Assembly (NCBI RefSeq): GCF_050313795.1
Contig: NZ_JBNPMC010000011.1
Coordinates: forward strand, 1 to 64,000
Reading direction: 5' to 3'
Source: CAMBRQ01 sp945870325
GTDB lineage: Bacteria; Bacillota; Clostridia; Lachnospirales; Lachnospiraceae
Length of the DNA: 64,000 nucleotides
Below the pieces are notes generated by a model. The model had not been told where the DNA came from. It searched no databases and worked only from the letters and a program-made list of their open reading frames with translations. The position numbers and the translations under genes were made by a program. Positions 8,838 through 18,278 of the stretch are shown here, piece by piece (positions within the stretch are counted from its first letter, which is position 1; each line of letters starts with the position of its first letter).

Positions 8838-9746
8838 TCATTTTTCTGGTTCTATAAATTGTTTGGCAGATAATGCGCCTTTTTGCTTCATATATTCAAT
8901 GAATCTTTCGACAGCTGGAAGATGATAGCGGTCCCGAATCCAGAACATGAAAGTGTGATGTACTAGTTCAATATCACTCAGTTTGTAGATATCTACACGG
9001 TTCTCGTCGATCTCTTCGATCTTTGGAACAAGCGCTATTCCGAAATTCTCGCTTACCAATGCTACGATTGAGTGCTCATCCGGACATTCCACTACGATGT
9101 TAGGATGGAGCGAAAGCCTTTTGTATAATTGTTTTGTATAATTTCCAAGCCAGGATTCCCTGTCATATCCAATCACCGGATAATGATTAATTTCCTGGAT
9201 GGAGACGGATTCTTTCTTCTCAAGTTCATGTCCCTTTGGTGCGATCAGTACAATTTCATCAGATAATATAGGAAAGAATTCGAATTCTCCATTTTCCATA
9301 TATCCGCCAAAGCCAACATCCAGTTCTCCGGATTTGACCTTTTTTGCAATTGCGCTTGTATGATTCTGGAAGAAATTAAACGTAACATTCTTATTTTCTT
9401 CTTTATTTAGGAAATCTCTCACATTATGAGGGATATAATGAAGCGCGAGAGGAAATACATATCCGATATCAATCTTTCCGCCATTATTTGCAAGTTCATT
9501 CATCTTATTTTTTGCGTTTTCGCACTCTTCGATAATTCGGTTCGCATATTCCAGGAACAGTCTTCCTCCTTTTGTCAAACTGACACATCTTCCGTTTTTT
9601 TCAAAGAGCAGAACCCCCAGTTCCGTTTCCAGTAGCGCAATGGAGCGGCTAAGTGATGGTTGGGAGATATAGAGTTCCTCTGCAGCCTTTCGATAATTCT
9701 CATAGTTAGCAATTGTCCGAAAATAATAAATCTGATTGAGCGTCAT
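8838..9746 (-). CDS. LysR family transcriptional regulator
   Basis: A 302-residue regulator. The N-terminal winged helix-turn-helix is clear (MTLNQIYYFRTIANYENYRKAAEE, SQPSLSRSIALLE, GVLLFEKNGRCVSLTKGG), and the rest is the periplasmic-binding-protein-like effector domain. It lies between the aroE/reductase unit and the MFS/aroD/TRAP unit, so it probably senses a hydroaromatic acid and controls both. The paired motif at 8746 and 9996 is the best candidate operator. It is separated from the reductase gene by 124 bp and transcribed in the same direction. Confidence 0.95.
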   Translation of the reverse strand: MTLNQIYYFRTIANYENYRKAAEELYISQPSLSRSIALLETELGVLLFEKNGRCVSLTKGGRLFLEYANRIIEECENAKNKMNELANNGGKIDIGYVFPLALHYIPHNVRDFLNKEENKNVTFNFFQNHTSAIAKKVKSGELDVGFGGYMENGEFEFFPILSDEIVLIAPKGHELEKKESVSIQEINHYPVIGYDRESWLGNYTKQLYKRLSLHPNIVVECPDEHSIVALVSENFGIALVPKIEEIDENRVDIYKLSDIELVHHTFMFWIRDRYHLPAVERFIEYMKQKGALSAKQFIEPEK

Positions 9747-9995
9747 GCCTGCCTCCTGTCATTTACTAAAAATTACTTCTGTAAACATCTGTTAATATAC
9801 TTTTTATTGAACATTAGCAGTTCGATAAGTATAATTTACCATTTTTTTTCATATTTCACAATCTTCTGCGATATGTTATTTGGCAATTCGATAGTTTAAA
9901 TGCATCAACTCTTGTACTTATTGGTATTGGAAATCTCACATAGGCATTGATAAAATATAGACAAACAAATCGTTGATTTTTTAACGATATGGTGT

Positions 9996-10025
9996 GGCGT
10001 TTCTTGTGTTTGTGACAAAATATCA
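9996..10025. promoter_or_regulatory. Second copy of the shared upstream motif, before the MFS gene
   Basis: TTCTTGTGTTTGTGACAA with flanking GGCGT and ATATCA matches 8746-8772 (GGCAT, TATCA) at nearly every base, with a 2-nt insertion. It begins 61 bp before the MFS start codon. The rest of the 310-bp gap between lysR and the MFS gene is AT-rich and shows no gene. Confidence 0.6.
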
Positions 10026-10056
10026 AGAATAGCAAAGGAAAAGGAGAGTATCTCTA

Positions 10057-11265
10057 ATGAACAAAAAGTATTTACCAAGTGCACTTATTCTTTATTTAAA
10101 TTATTTTATTCATGGCGTTGGATGTTCTGTTCTGGGGCAGGCTGTAATAAAAGATGCTTTGGCTGCAAGCTGGGGGGTTGAAGCAATGGCGATTACAGCA
10201 ATCTCTGCCGCGTTGGGTCTCGGACGACTGATTGCACTTCCGTTTGCGGGTCCGCTTTCAGATAAATTGGGACGCCGCATCTCATGTGTAATCGGAGGAG
10301 CGTCCTATGCAATCTATCTGATTGGTCTTGCGCTGGCATTTAACGCAGGAGCAAATGGCGGTTATCAGATCGCTTATATCTGCGCAATTCTCGGTGGTAT
10401 TGCGAACTCTTTTCTGGATACAGGTATCTACCCTGCAGTTGCGGAAGTATTCTATTCGGCACCTAGTGTTGCAACGATGGGAATCAAATTTTTTATCGCT
10501 ATTTCACAGATGCTTCTTCCATTCGTGCTTGGGGTTGCTGTAACAACAAGCGCAGCAGGTCTTGTATCTTACAACCCGTTATTCATTGGCTGCGGCATCT
10601 GCTACATTGTATTAGTGGTTCTGATCCTTTTTGCTCCGCTTCCGGATACTGATGCGCGCAAAGAAAAGAAAGAAGGACTTCTTGAGAGCCTGAAAAAGAC
10701 TCATTTCTCTATCGAATCCATCGCTATGATTCTGATTGGATTCACTTGTACAGGTACATTCCAGTTATGGCTTAACTGTGCCCAGAATTTTGCAAAGGAA
10801 GTTGTTGGATGGGCAGATCCTTCTATTATGCAAACATATTATTCCACAGGAACTCTGCTTGCGCTTATCGTGACAGCATTCTTAACTCGTAAGATCAAAG
10901 ATGTACGTTTTATCCTGATCTACCCTGCAATCTGTCTTGTGACGATGATCCTGGTATTGGTAAGCAGAACCCAGGGGTTATGTATCGCAGGTGCTTTCGT
11001 AATCGGATGGGCGGGAGCCGGAGGACTTCTTCAGATTGCTACTTCCGTATGCAATATGCTCTTTCCAAAGATCAAAGGTACTGTTACGGCATTGGTTATG
11101 ATCGCATCATCCCTGTGTAACTACACAATCCTGACAGCGGCTTCTAAGATGACTCCGTCAGGTGTTATGACGATGAATATTGTTCTTACTGCAATCGGTG
11201 TGGCTTTGGGAGTATTTGTAAATATGCGTTATTCCAAAATGCTTGCTCTTGCATCTGCTGAGTAA
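10057..11265 (+). CDS. MFS transporter (hydroaromatic acid uptake candidate)
   Basis: A 402-residue major facilitator with about 12 membrane helices. The loop 2-3 signature GPLSDKLGRR, with GRLIALPFAGP before it, is typical. There is a central cytoplasmic loop (KEKKEGLLESLKK). It starts the plus-strand unit with aroD 44 bp downstream, so uptake of quinate, shikimate or a related acid is the natural inference. It has a good site (GGAGAGTATCT) before the ATG. A sugar or drug substrate cannot be excluded. Confidence 0.88.
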   Translation: MNKKYLPSALILYLNYFIHGVGCSVLGQAVIKDALAASWGVEAMAITAISAALGLGRLIALPFAGPLSDKLGRRISCVIGGASYAIYLIGLALAFNAGANGGYQIAYICAILGGIANSFLDTGIYPAVAEVFYSAPSVATMGIKFFIAISQMLLPFVLGVAVTTSAAGLVSYNPLFIGCGICYIVLVVLILFAPLPDTDARKEKKEGLLESLKKTHFSIESIAMILIGFTCTGTFQLWLNCAQNFAKEVVGWADPSIMQTYYSTGTLLALIVTAFLTRKIKDVRFILIYPAICLVTMILVLVSRTQGLCIAGAFVIGWAGAGGLLQIATSVCNMLFPKIKGTVTALVMIASSLCNYTILTAASKMTPSGVMTMNIVLTAIGVALGVFVNMRYSKMLALASAE

Positions 11266-11309
11266 TTGCATTAAAATTTAACTAATATACATATAGAAAG
11301 GATAAGATT

Positions 11310-12071
11310 ATGAAAACAGTTTGTGTTAGAAATATTGAAATCGGAAGTGGCATTCCGAAGATCTGCGTGCCAATTGTTGGAGTGACCAAACAGGAGATCA
11401 TTGCTGAGGCAAAAACTTTTGATTCTATTCCGGTTGATGTTGTGGAGTGGCGTGTAGACTGGTTTGAAGGGGTATTCAACTTTGAACAGGTTCTGGATGT
11501 GTTGAAAGACTTAAGAGATGCATTAGGCGATACTCCAATTCTTATGACATTCCGCACCTCGAAAGAAGGCGGAGAAAAAGCGATTGAAGATGATGCTTAT
11601 GCCGAGTTGAATATCCGGGCAGCCCAGTCGGGATATGTAGATCTGATTGATGTAGAAGTATTTACCGGTGACGAAGTTGTGAAGAAGATTATTGCCGGCG
11701 CTCATGAAGCAGGGGTGAAGGTTGTCGCATCTAACCACGACTTTTTCAAGACTCCGGACAAAGATGAGATTGTGTCACGGCTTAGAAAGATGCAGGAATT
11801 AGATGCTGATATTCCGAAGATTGCTGTTATGCCGCAGAATAAAAAGGATGTCCTTACACTTCTCGCAGCGACAGAAGAAATGGTATCTGAATATGCAGAC
11901 AGGCCTGTTATTACAATGTCTATGGCGGGTACAGGCGTTATCAGCCGCTTATGCGGAGAAGTCTTTGGCTCGGCGCTTACCTTTGGCTCAGCTGCGAAGG
12001 CTTCCGCTCCGGGACAGATGGAAGTGAAGGATCTGAATACGGTTCTGACCTTGCTTCACAAAGCGTTATAA
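11310..12071 (+). CDS. aroD: Type I 3-dehydroquinate dehydratase
   Basis: A 253-residue TIM-barrel enzyme interconverting 3-dehydroquinate and 3-dehydroshikimate through a Schiff base. The catalytic His is in VVASNHDF and the Schiff-base Lys in IPKIAVMPQ; the substrate-binding EWRVDWF and SMAGTGVISR motifs are present. Length is normal. Placed between an MFS importer and a TRAP system and sharing a region with aroE, it likely works in quinate/shikimate breakdown. It may also serve biosynthesis if no other dehydroquinase exists in the genome. Confidence 0.95.
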   Translation: MKTVCVRNIEIGSGIPKICVPIVGVTKQEIIAEAKTFDSIPVDVVEWRVDWFEGVFNFEQVLDVLKDLRDALGDTPILMTFRTSKEGGEKAIEDDAYAELNIRAAQSGYVDLIDVEVFTGDEVVKKIIAGAHEAGVKVVASNHDFFKTPDKDEIVSRLRKMQELDADIPKIAVMPQNKKDVLTLLAATEEMVSEYADRPVITMSMAGTGVISRLCGEVFGSALTFGSAAKASAPGQMEVKDLNTVLTLLHKAL

Positions 12072-12090
12072 ATAATAAAAGTTCTATATG

Positions 12091-12123
12091 ATTGTCCAAA
12101 ATTCGTTAAGAATTTTGGACAAT
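12091..12123 (+). other. Hairpin between aroD and the TRAP genes
   Basis: A perfect 14-bp stem, ATTGTCCAAAATTC (12091-12104) with its complement (12110-12123), and a 5-nt loop. No long T-tract follows. It may lower TRAP expression relative to aroD or protect mRNA ends. Confidence 0.6.
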
Positions 12124-12153
12124 ATTTAAGTAACATCCTATAAGGAGGTAGAA

Positions 12154-12780
12154 ATGAAAAAAATAATTCATTGGTTGGATGAGAATCTGGAAGAATGTAT
12201 TCTTACATTCTTTCTGATTGGCATGACATTCATTATGGGAATACAGGTTTTTTGCCGTTATGCACTTACCATGTCACTGTCCTGGTCCGAAGAATTGACG
12301 CGATATTTGTTTATATGGAGCGGGTTTATCAGCGTTAGCTACTGCAGCAAAAAATGTCTGTCCATTAAGATAGAGCAGTTTGTTGCAATGTTTCCCCGGC
12401 GTGGAAAAGCGATTTTTAAGGTGGTCAACCACACCTTTGAACTCATATTTTTTATATATATGATTCCTTTTGCATATTCTTATATGATGTCTGCCGTGGC
12501 AAGTGGTCAGGTCTCACCTGCCTGTTCGATACCGATGTATTACATTCAGGCGGCGCCTTTTGTGTCTTTTATATTAGTCGCGTTCCGCATCCTGCAGCGC
12601 TGGGTGATTGAATTCCGTGTTGCAAGAGGTGAGAATGTATATGACCCGGCACATCCTGAAAGAAATACTCCGGAATCATATATCAAGGCAAATACAGATA
12701 TTACTCAGAGTTCTGCGGCATATTCTGCCGATAATGGCTCTGCCGGTCATAGAGAAGCCCAAGGAAAGGAGGATGCGTAG
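12154..12780 (+). CDS. dctQ: TRAP transporter small permease (DctQ)
   Basis: A 208-residue four-helix membrane protein with the DctQ signature (FFLIGMTFIMGIQVFCRY, SWSEELTRYLFIW). It pairs with DctM and the binding protein to import organic acids with Na+. The C-terminal tail of about 50 hydrophilic residues is longer than usual. TAAGGAGG precedes the start. It abuts dctM with no gap. The neighbouring aroD suggests a hydroaromatic or related carboxylate substrate. Confidence 0.93.
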   Translation: MKKIIHWLDENLEECILTFFLIGMTFIMGIQVFCRYALTMSLSWSEELTRYLFIWSGFISVSYCSKKCLSIKIEQFVAMFPRRGKAIFKVVNHTFELIFFIYMIPFAYSYMMSAVASGQVSPACSIPMYYIQAAPFVSFILVAFRILQRWVIEFRVARGENVYDPAHPERNTPESYIKANTDITQSSAAYSADNGSAGHREAQGKEDA

Positions 12781-14070
12781 ATGCCTGCAGTTATATTATT
12801 TATCATCTTTGCGGTTGGACTGGTTATCGCCATTCCGGTATCCATTACGCTTGGAATTACTTCAGTTCTTCCATCGGTTTGCGATCCTTCTTTTACAGTA
12901 GGCGCAAAATACCTGATCCGTGCGATGTTTGGTGGTCTGGATTCTTTTCCGTTACTGGCAGTTCCGATGTTTGTTTTATCCGGAATCATCATGGCAAAAG
13001 GCGGAATTTCCAGAAAACTATTTGATGTTTTTGCATATTTTCTTGGAAACCGAACTGCCGGTATGCCTTGTGCGGTTGTTGTAACCTGTCTCTTTTACGG
13101 TGCAATCTCCGGATCTGCACCCGCTACCGTTGCTGCTGTAGGAAGTATGACGATTCCTATTTTGACGAGTCTGGGCTATGATCTTACTTTTACGACTTCT
13201 CTCGTTGCAGTGGCTGGCGGTCTGGGAGTGATTATTCCACCAAGCATTCCGTTTATTATGTATGGAATGGCATCCGGCTCGTCAGTGAGTGATCTGTTTC
13301 TGGCAGGGATTATTCCAGGGCTTATGATCGGTGGACTTCTGATGCTTTATACGATTTTCTATTGCAGACGGAATGGTGAGGATAAAGAGAAAATCCGTGC
13401 AGAAGTGAAAAAATTACATGACAAAGGCCTGTTAAAGGTATTAAAGGAGAGTTTTTTCTCGATTCTTAGTCCGGTCATTATCCTTGGATGTATATACAGT
13501 GGTATTGCGTCTCCAACAGAGGCGGCGGTCATCTCCGTATTTTATGCACTGTTTATCAGTATGGTTTTCTATAAAAGTATTCGTGTAAAAGACATTTGGA
13601 ATATTCTTGTGGAAGCAGTGAAAACATTCACGCCGATTCTTTTTATTCTGGCAACTTCTACGGCTTTTTCAAGAGTCTTGACACTGATGCAGGTTCCACA
13701 GACAGTCAGTGGATTTATCAGCAGTAATTTCCATAATCCTGTTATAATTCTTTTGGTTATTAATTTGTTCCTGCTGATTGTTGGTATGATTATGGATACA
13801 ACACCAGCCATTCTGATTCTGACGCCGATTCTTCTTCCTATTGTAACGAATATGGGGATGGATCCGGTTCAATTTGGTGCGCTTATGGTTGTGAACCTTG
13901 CCATTGGATTTGTTACTCCTCCGATAGGAGTCAACCTTTTTGTAGCCAGCTCATTAACCGATGTGCCTGTTACGTTGATCGCCAGGAAGTCAATGCCTAT
14001 GATTGCTTACTTCTTAGTTGTGTTGCTTCTGATTACATTCGTTCCGGCGATTTCTCTGGCATTGGTATAG
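12781..14070 (+). CDS. dctM: TRAP transporter large permease (DctM)
   Basis: A 429-residue transport subunit with about 12 helices. Conserved motifs are GAISGSAPATVAAVGSM, the IPPSIPFIMYG stretch and, near the C terminus, TPPIGVNLFVA. The ATG follows the dctQ stop directly (TAG then ATG), and the ribosome site lies inside the end of dctQ (AAAGGAGG). Together with dctQ and dctP it forms a full Na+-driven importer. Confidence 0.96.
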   Translation: MPAVILFIIFAVGLVIAIPVSITLGITSVLPSVCDPSFTVGAKYLIRAMFGGLDSFPLLAVPMFVLSGIIMAKGGISRKLFDVFAYFLGNRTAGMPCAVVVTCLFYGAISGSAPATVAAVGSMTIPILTSLGYDLTFTTSLVAVAGGLGVIIPPSIPFIMYGMASGSSVSDLFLAGIIPGLMIGGLLMLYTIFYCRRNGEDKEKIRAEVKKLHDKGLLKVLKESFFSILSPVIILGCIYSGIASPTEAAVISVFYALFISMVFYKSIRVKDIWNILVEAVKTFTPILFILATSTAFSRVLTLMQVPQTVSGFISSNFHNPVIILLVINLFLLIVGMIMDTTPAILILTPILLPIVTNMGMDPVQFGALMVVNLAIGFVTPPIGVNLFVASSLTDVPVTLIARKSMPMIAYFLVVLLLITFVPAISLALV

Positions 14071-14083
14071 GAGGGGATGAAAC

Positions 14084-15106
14084 ATGAAGTTTAATGAGAT
14101 AAAAATACGTTTTGTATCTGCCGTACTTGTTATGGCAATGTTTTCTGCATTGGCTTTTACAGGATGCGCCAGTTCTGATGAAACAGAGGTACAGCGTTAT
14201 GCATGGCCACTGGCTACTGCAAGTCCGGAGGATACGGTGACTCAGATTTTCTCTGAGAAATTTGCGGAGGAAGTATCACGGCTTAGTGATGGGAAGATGA
14301 AGATCCAGGTATACCCTAATTCTACACTTGGAAGTGACAGGGATCTTTTGGAAACATGTGCAGACGGTGACATTCCCTTTATTGTACAAAATACTGCTCC
14401 TCAGGTGGCATTCATGCCTGATCTTGCAGTTTTTGATCTTCCCTGCGTATTCGATTCACTCGATAGTTGCCGGGAAACGCTGGATGATCCGGAATTTTAT
14501 GATCTGATCAGTGAAGTCTATACGGAAGGCGGATATCATCTTCTGGGAATGGCGGATCAGGGATTCCGTGTGATGAGCACAAACAAAGCGGTGCATGATT
14601 TTACAGATTTTAAGGGACAGAAGATTCGGACAATGGAGAACAGTTATCATTTGGAATTCTGGAAAAATCTTGGTGCTAATCCGACTCCGATGAGTTTCAG
14701 CGAAGTCTATATTGGTCTTCAGCAGCACACCATTGATGCACAGGAAAATCCATATGAGGTCATCGTCTCTAACAAACTCTATGAACAGCAGGATTATATT
14801 GTGGAAACCAATCATCTGCCACATCTTATCTCTTTGATTGTGAATGATGAATTTTTTAAGAATCTTTCTGAGGAAGAAAGGACGGTTATGACAGAAGCCG
14901 CTGAGATTGCGACCGAATATGCCAGGGAACAGTCCGATCAGAGAATTGCAGACCGGGTGACTGTGATAGAAGAAAGCGGCACTCAGGTCATCACACTTTC
15001 TGACGAAGTGAAAGATGATATAATCTCTAATTCACAGAATGTATATGATTCCATCAGAAAAAATGTTTCTAAAGATATTTATAATGCATATCTGGGAATT
15101 GAATAA
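14084..15106 (+). CDS. dctP: TRAP transporter substrate-binding lipoprotein (DctP)
   Basis: A 340-residue extracytoplasmic binding protein. It has a signal peptide with lipobox LAFTGC, so it should be anchored to the outer face of the membrane. The DctP fold is shown by FRVMSTNKAVHDFTDFKGQKIR and GANPTPMSFSEVYIGLQQ; the Arg in GQKIRTMEN is the conserved carboxylate-binding residue. GGAGGGG lies before the ATG, 13 bp after dctM. Ligand is likely an organic acid; quinate or shikimate is inferred from the neighbours. Confidence 0.95.
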   Translation: MKFNEIKIRFVSAVLVMAMFSALAFTGCASSDETEVQRYAWPLATASPEDTVTQIFSEKFAEEVSRLSDGKMKIQVYPNSTLGSDRDLLETCADGDIPFIVQNTAPQVAFMPDLAVFDLPCVFDSLDSCRETLDDPEFYDLISEVYTEGGYHLLGMADQGFRVMSTNKAVHDFTDFKGQKIRTMENSYHLEFWKNLGANPTPMSFSEVYIGLQQHTIDAQENPYEVIVSNKLYEQQDYIVETNHLPHLISLIVNDEFFKNLSEEERTVMTEAAEIATEYAREQSDQRIADRVTVIEESGTQVITLSDEVKDDIISNSQNVYDSIRKNVSKDIYNAYLGIE

Positions 15107-15116
15107 TCAAAAGACA

Positions 15117-15153
15117 AAAGGATTCTGGAAACTAAAACTGGAATCCTTTTTTT
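15117..15153 (+). terminator. Intrinsic terminator after dctP
   Basis: AAAGGATTC (15117-15125) pairs with GAATCCTTT (15141-15149), followed by a run of T. Confidence 0.88.
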
Positions 15154-15283
15154 GTTGTCACAGCATCCGAAAGAAACTGACTTCTGAATTCTTTTTAGAG
15201 TGCATTCACAAAAAGAATATGTTACAATGAAAAAAGTATAGATCAGTGTACGAATCCGAATAATGGAAGGACAGGATGATAAG

Positions 15284-16687
15284 ATGACGAGTCAGGATTG
15301 GGAGAAATTCGGTGAAACGATTAAGAATACGGTACAGGATGCGATAGATTCCCAGGATTTTGAAAAATTGAATCAGACTATTACGAATACGATTAACGAT
15401 GCTGTTGATGGTTTCGCCCAGGGAATGAAGAATGCCGGAAGATCAAGAACAGAATATAAGGATCAGGGAGGCAGGACGGGCAGAAGGCGTGAATATACCG
15501 GGCATAATTACAAGCAGCAGCCATATTCTGGTGGATATTATCAGGCGAATCGCCAGGAGGCATATTCTTATGGATGTGATCAGGCGAACCGTTGGCAGAA
15601 GAATGAGCATCAGGTAGACCAGAAGAGAAGCCAGCAACAATATCCGGCAGTGTTATACCGTAAGACGAATGGGGTCAGGATATGGGGCGGAATTCTCATG
15701 GGCACAGGAGGCGTATGTGGAATTCTCTTTCTTTTGGCTTTTGCTGCGTGGATTGTAGGAAGCGTCTTTGGGATTGGTAATATATCCCACGGTGCGGCAA
15801 TTGGGCTGACAGTAACAGGCGGACTGAGTGCGGTGAATGGATGGCTTGCGTACTATGGAAGTTCCAGGATGAACAGAGCAGAACGTTTTCAAAGATACGT
15901 TGCCGAGATCGGATACCGGGAATACTGTAATGTCAAGGAACTGGCAGAAAAGACTGGGAAAAAGGCGAAATATATCGTCAAAGATCTGGAATATATGATC
16001 CGGAAGAAATGGTTTCTACAGGGGCATCTGGATGAGGGAAAGACATGCCTTATGGTGACGGATCGGATGTATCAGCAATATATCGGACTTAAGAATGAGA
16101 GGGAACAAAACGAACAGGAAGAAGCGGCAAGGAAGGCGCGCTCATTGGCGCAAGATGCGCAGAATCCGAATCAGGAGGGACAGGCGCAGAATCCGCAAGA
16201 AAAGAATCCGCAGGATCAGAAAAGAGAGCAGGCAGAGCGCGAGAAACTTGCGCCGGAAGTCAGAAAGATTGTGGAGGCGGGAGATGCCTACATCCGTAAG
16301 ATTCATGAATGTAACGATGCAATCCCGGGAGAAGAGATATCAGCGAAGATATCCCGGATGGAACTTCTGGTGGATGGGATCTTCGACCGGGTGGAGCAGA
16401 ATCCGGAATCTGTAGGAGATATCCGGCGCCTGATGGATTATTATCTTCCGACAACGGTGAAACTTCTGGAAGCCTATCAGGAACTGGATTCTCAGCCGGT
16501 TGATACGGAGAATATCCGTTCTTCCAAAGCGGAGATAGAAGCGACTTTGGATACGTTGAATACGGCATTTGAGAAATTACTGGATGATCTGTTCCGGGAT
16601 ACAGCGTGGGATGTATCTTCTGATATCTCCGTGCTGCAGACGATGCTTGCACAGGAAGGGCTGACCGAGGAAGGCTGGAAGAAGTAG
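15284..16687 (+). CDS. XpaC-like membrane protein (5-bromo-4-chloroindolyl phosphate hydrolysis family)
   Basis: A 467-residue protein with a hydrophilic, Gln/Tyr/Arg-rich N-terminal third, two membrane segments near residues 130-195, and a C-terminal coiled, acidic domain (DAYIRKIHECNDAIPGEEIS) typical of XpaC-like proteins. A charged low-complexity linker (QNPQEKNPQDQKREQ) separates them. Function is not established. The ATG at 15284 (AGG 8 nt upstream) fits better than the one at 15263, which has no site. The TelA gene follows, the usual partner of XpaC in Firmicutes. Confidence 0.8.
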   Translation: MTSQDWEKFGETIKNTVQDAIDSQDFEKLNQTITNTINDAVDGFAQGMKNAGRSRTEYKDQGGRTGRRREYTGHNYKQQPYSGGYYQANRQEAYSYGCDQANRWQKNEHQVDQKRSQQQYPAVLYRKTNGVRIWGGILMGTGGVCGILFLLAFAAWIVGSVFGIGNISHGAAIGLTVTGGLSAVNGWLAYYGSSRMNRAERFQRYVAEIGYREYCNVKELAEKTGKKAKYIVKDLEYMIRKKWFLQGHLDEGKTCLMVTDRMYQQYIGLKNEREQNEQEEAARKARSLAQDAQNPNQEGQAQNPQEKNPQDQKREQAEREKLAPEVRKIVEAGDAYIRKIHECNDAIPGEEISAKISRMELLVDGIFDRVEQNPESVGDIRRLMDYYLPTTVKLLEAYQELDSQPVDTENIRSSKAEIEATLDTLNTAFEKLLDDLFRDTAWDVSSDISVLQTMLAQEGLTEEGWKK

Positions 16688-16746
16688 GAGAATGTAGAAG
16701 AGATACATGTGAAAACAATAAAAGAGAGCATAGAGGAGAATATATT

Positions 16747-17880
16747 ATGAGTGGAGAATTTAAGGAATTTGTAACGACTCCCCAACTGACACTGGAGCCA
16801 TTCAAGGAAGAACCGAAAGCCGCGGCTGTATCAGAGAAACCGGAAGAGGTTCTTGATGACAGTATTCTGTCAGAAGAAGAGAGGCAGGCGGTGGAAGCTT
16901 TCGCCAATCAGATTGATCTGACGAATTCTACCATTATTCTGCAATACGGAGCAGGAACACAGAAGAAGATGGCAGATTTTTCGGAGACAGCGTTAGAGAA
17001 TGTGAAGACAAAGGATCTGGGAGAAGTGGGAAAACTGCTCTCCGATGTAGTGAAAGAACTGAAAAGTTTTGACGAAGAGGAAGAGAAAGGCTTCTTCGGG
17101 ATCTTCAAGAAAACCTCCGGCAAATTGCAGGCTATGAAGGCAAAATATGCGAAAGCAGAGACGAATATCAATCAGATCTGTAAGGTGTTGGAGACGCATC
17201 AGATACAACTTCTGAAGGACATTGCGCTTCTGGACAAGATGTATGAGTTGAATTTGACATATTTTAAAGAATTATCTATGTATATTATGGCAGGCAAGAA
17301 GAAACTTCAGGAAGTAAGGATGACCAGGATTCCGGAACTTCTTGCCAAGGCACAGCAGACTGGACTTGCAGAAGATGCACAGGCGGCAAAGGATCTGGAT
17401 GCCATGTGTAACCGTTTTGAGAAGAAGATACATGATCTGGAACTGACCAGAACGATTTCCCTTCAGACGGCGCCTCAGATAAGACTGGTACAGAGTAATG
17501 ATACGCTGATGGTGGAGAAGATACAGTCCACGATTGTGAATACAATTCCGTTGTGGAAGAGTCAGATGGTACTTGCACTTGGTGTGGAACATTCTTCCCA
17601 GGCAGCACAGGCACAGCGGGAAGTTACGGATATGACCAATGAACTTCTGCGGAAGAATGCTGAGAAACTTAAGATGGCTACAATTGATACGGCGAAAGAG
17701 TCAGAACGTGGTATTGTCGAGATTGAGACGTTGAAGCATACGAATGAATCATTAATTGCGACTCTGGATGAAGTGATGAAGATCCAGCAGGAAGGACGGC
17801 AGAAACGTGCTGAGGCAGAGAAAGAGATGCAGCGTCTGGAGCAGGAATTAAAATCAAAATTACTGCAAGTGCAGAGGTAG
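16747..17880 (+). CDS. Toxic anion resistance protein, TelA family
   Basis: A 377-residue, mostly helical cytoplasmic protein of the TelA/KlaA family. Recognisable segments are GFFGIFKKTSGKLQAMKAKY, TRTISLQTAPQIRLVQ and IVNTIPLWKSQMVLALG. Members were linked to tellurite and cell-envelope stress resistance, but the mechanism is unknown. It lies 59 bp after the XpaC-like gene and forms the common XpaC-TelA pair. It ends 28 bp before the Trp T-box promoter. Confidence 0.93.
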   Translation: MSGEFKEFVTTPQLTLEPFKEEPKAAAVSEKPEEVLDDSILSEEERQAVEAFANQIDLTNSTIILQYGAGTQKKMADFSETALENVKTKDLGEVGKLLSDVVKELKSFDEEEEKGFFGIFKKTSGKLQAMKAKYAKAETNINQICKVLETHQIQLLKDIALLDKMYELNLTYFKELSMYIMAGKKKLQEVRMTRIPELLAKAQQTGLAEDAQAAKDLDAMCNRFEKKIHDLELTRTISLQTAPQIRLVQSNDTLMVEKIQSTIVNTIPLWKSQMVLALGVEHSSQAAQAQREVTDMTNELLRKNAEKLKMATIDTAKESERGIVEIETLKHTNESLIATLDEVMKIQQEGRQKRAEAEKEMQRLEQELKSKLLQVQR

Positions 17881-17909
17881 ATTGCATAAATTGTGAATTG
17901 AAAAAACTC

Positions 17910-17938
17910 TTGACAATAACAAGTTAACGTGGTAAAGT
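17910..17938 (+). promoter_or_regulatory. Promoter of the trpB2 T-box transcript
   Basis: TTGACA (17910-17915), 17-bp spacer, TAAAGT (17933-17938), directly before the T-box leader. Confidence 0.8.
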
Positions 17939-17944
17939 TTGGTT

Positions 17945-18235
17945 AAACTGATGAGGAAGAGCAAGTACTTTTAGTCAAGTGTCTATCAGAGAGTTGCAGA
18001 TGCTGGAATTGCAGCAGATAATACTAGGAGGAATGGACTTCCGAGGGCGAACTGAAATGGATGGATTTATATGAAGTAAGTAAGCCGGAGAGGGTACTCC
18101 GTTAACAAAGTCCGCGTATGATGGTACGCATGAGTGGGTATGATATACCAAGCCGGGTGGCACCGCAGGAGTTGATTAATATTACTCTTGTCCCTGCAAT
18201 AAGAATTGTATGGGATAAGGGTATTTTTTTATGCA
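17945..18235 (+). ncRNA. T-box riboswitch, Trp specificity
   Basis: The leader has the AG-bulge region (GATGAGGAAGAGCAAGTA), the stem I apical part (AGAGAGTTGCAGATG), and TGG at 18034-18036 before ACTTCCGAGG, the place of the specifier codon, which reads Trp. The T-box sequence GGGTGGCACCGCA follows (about 18155-18167). A terminator (CTCTTGTCCC paired with GGGATAAGGG) ends in a T run near 18228. Uncharged tRNA-Trp should stabilise the antiterminator and turn on trpB2. Confidence 0.93.
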
Positions 18236-18278
18236 ATACCCTATTCCCAGAAGCGAGAAATGAAAGGAGAACAAAACA

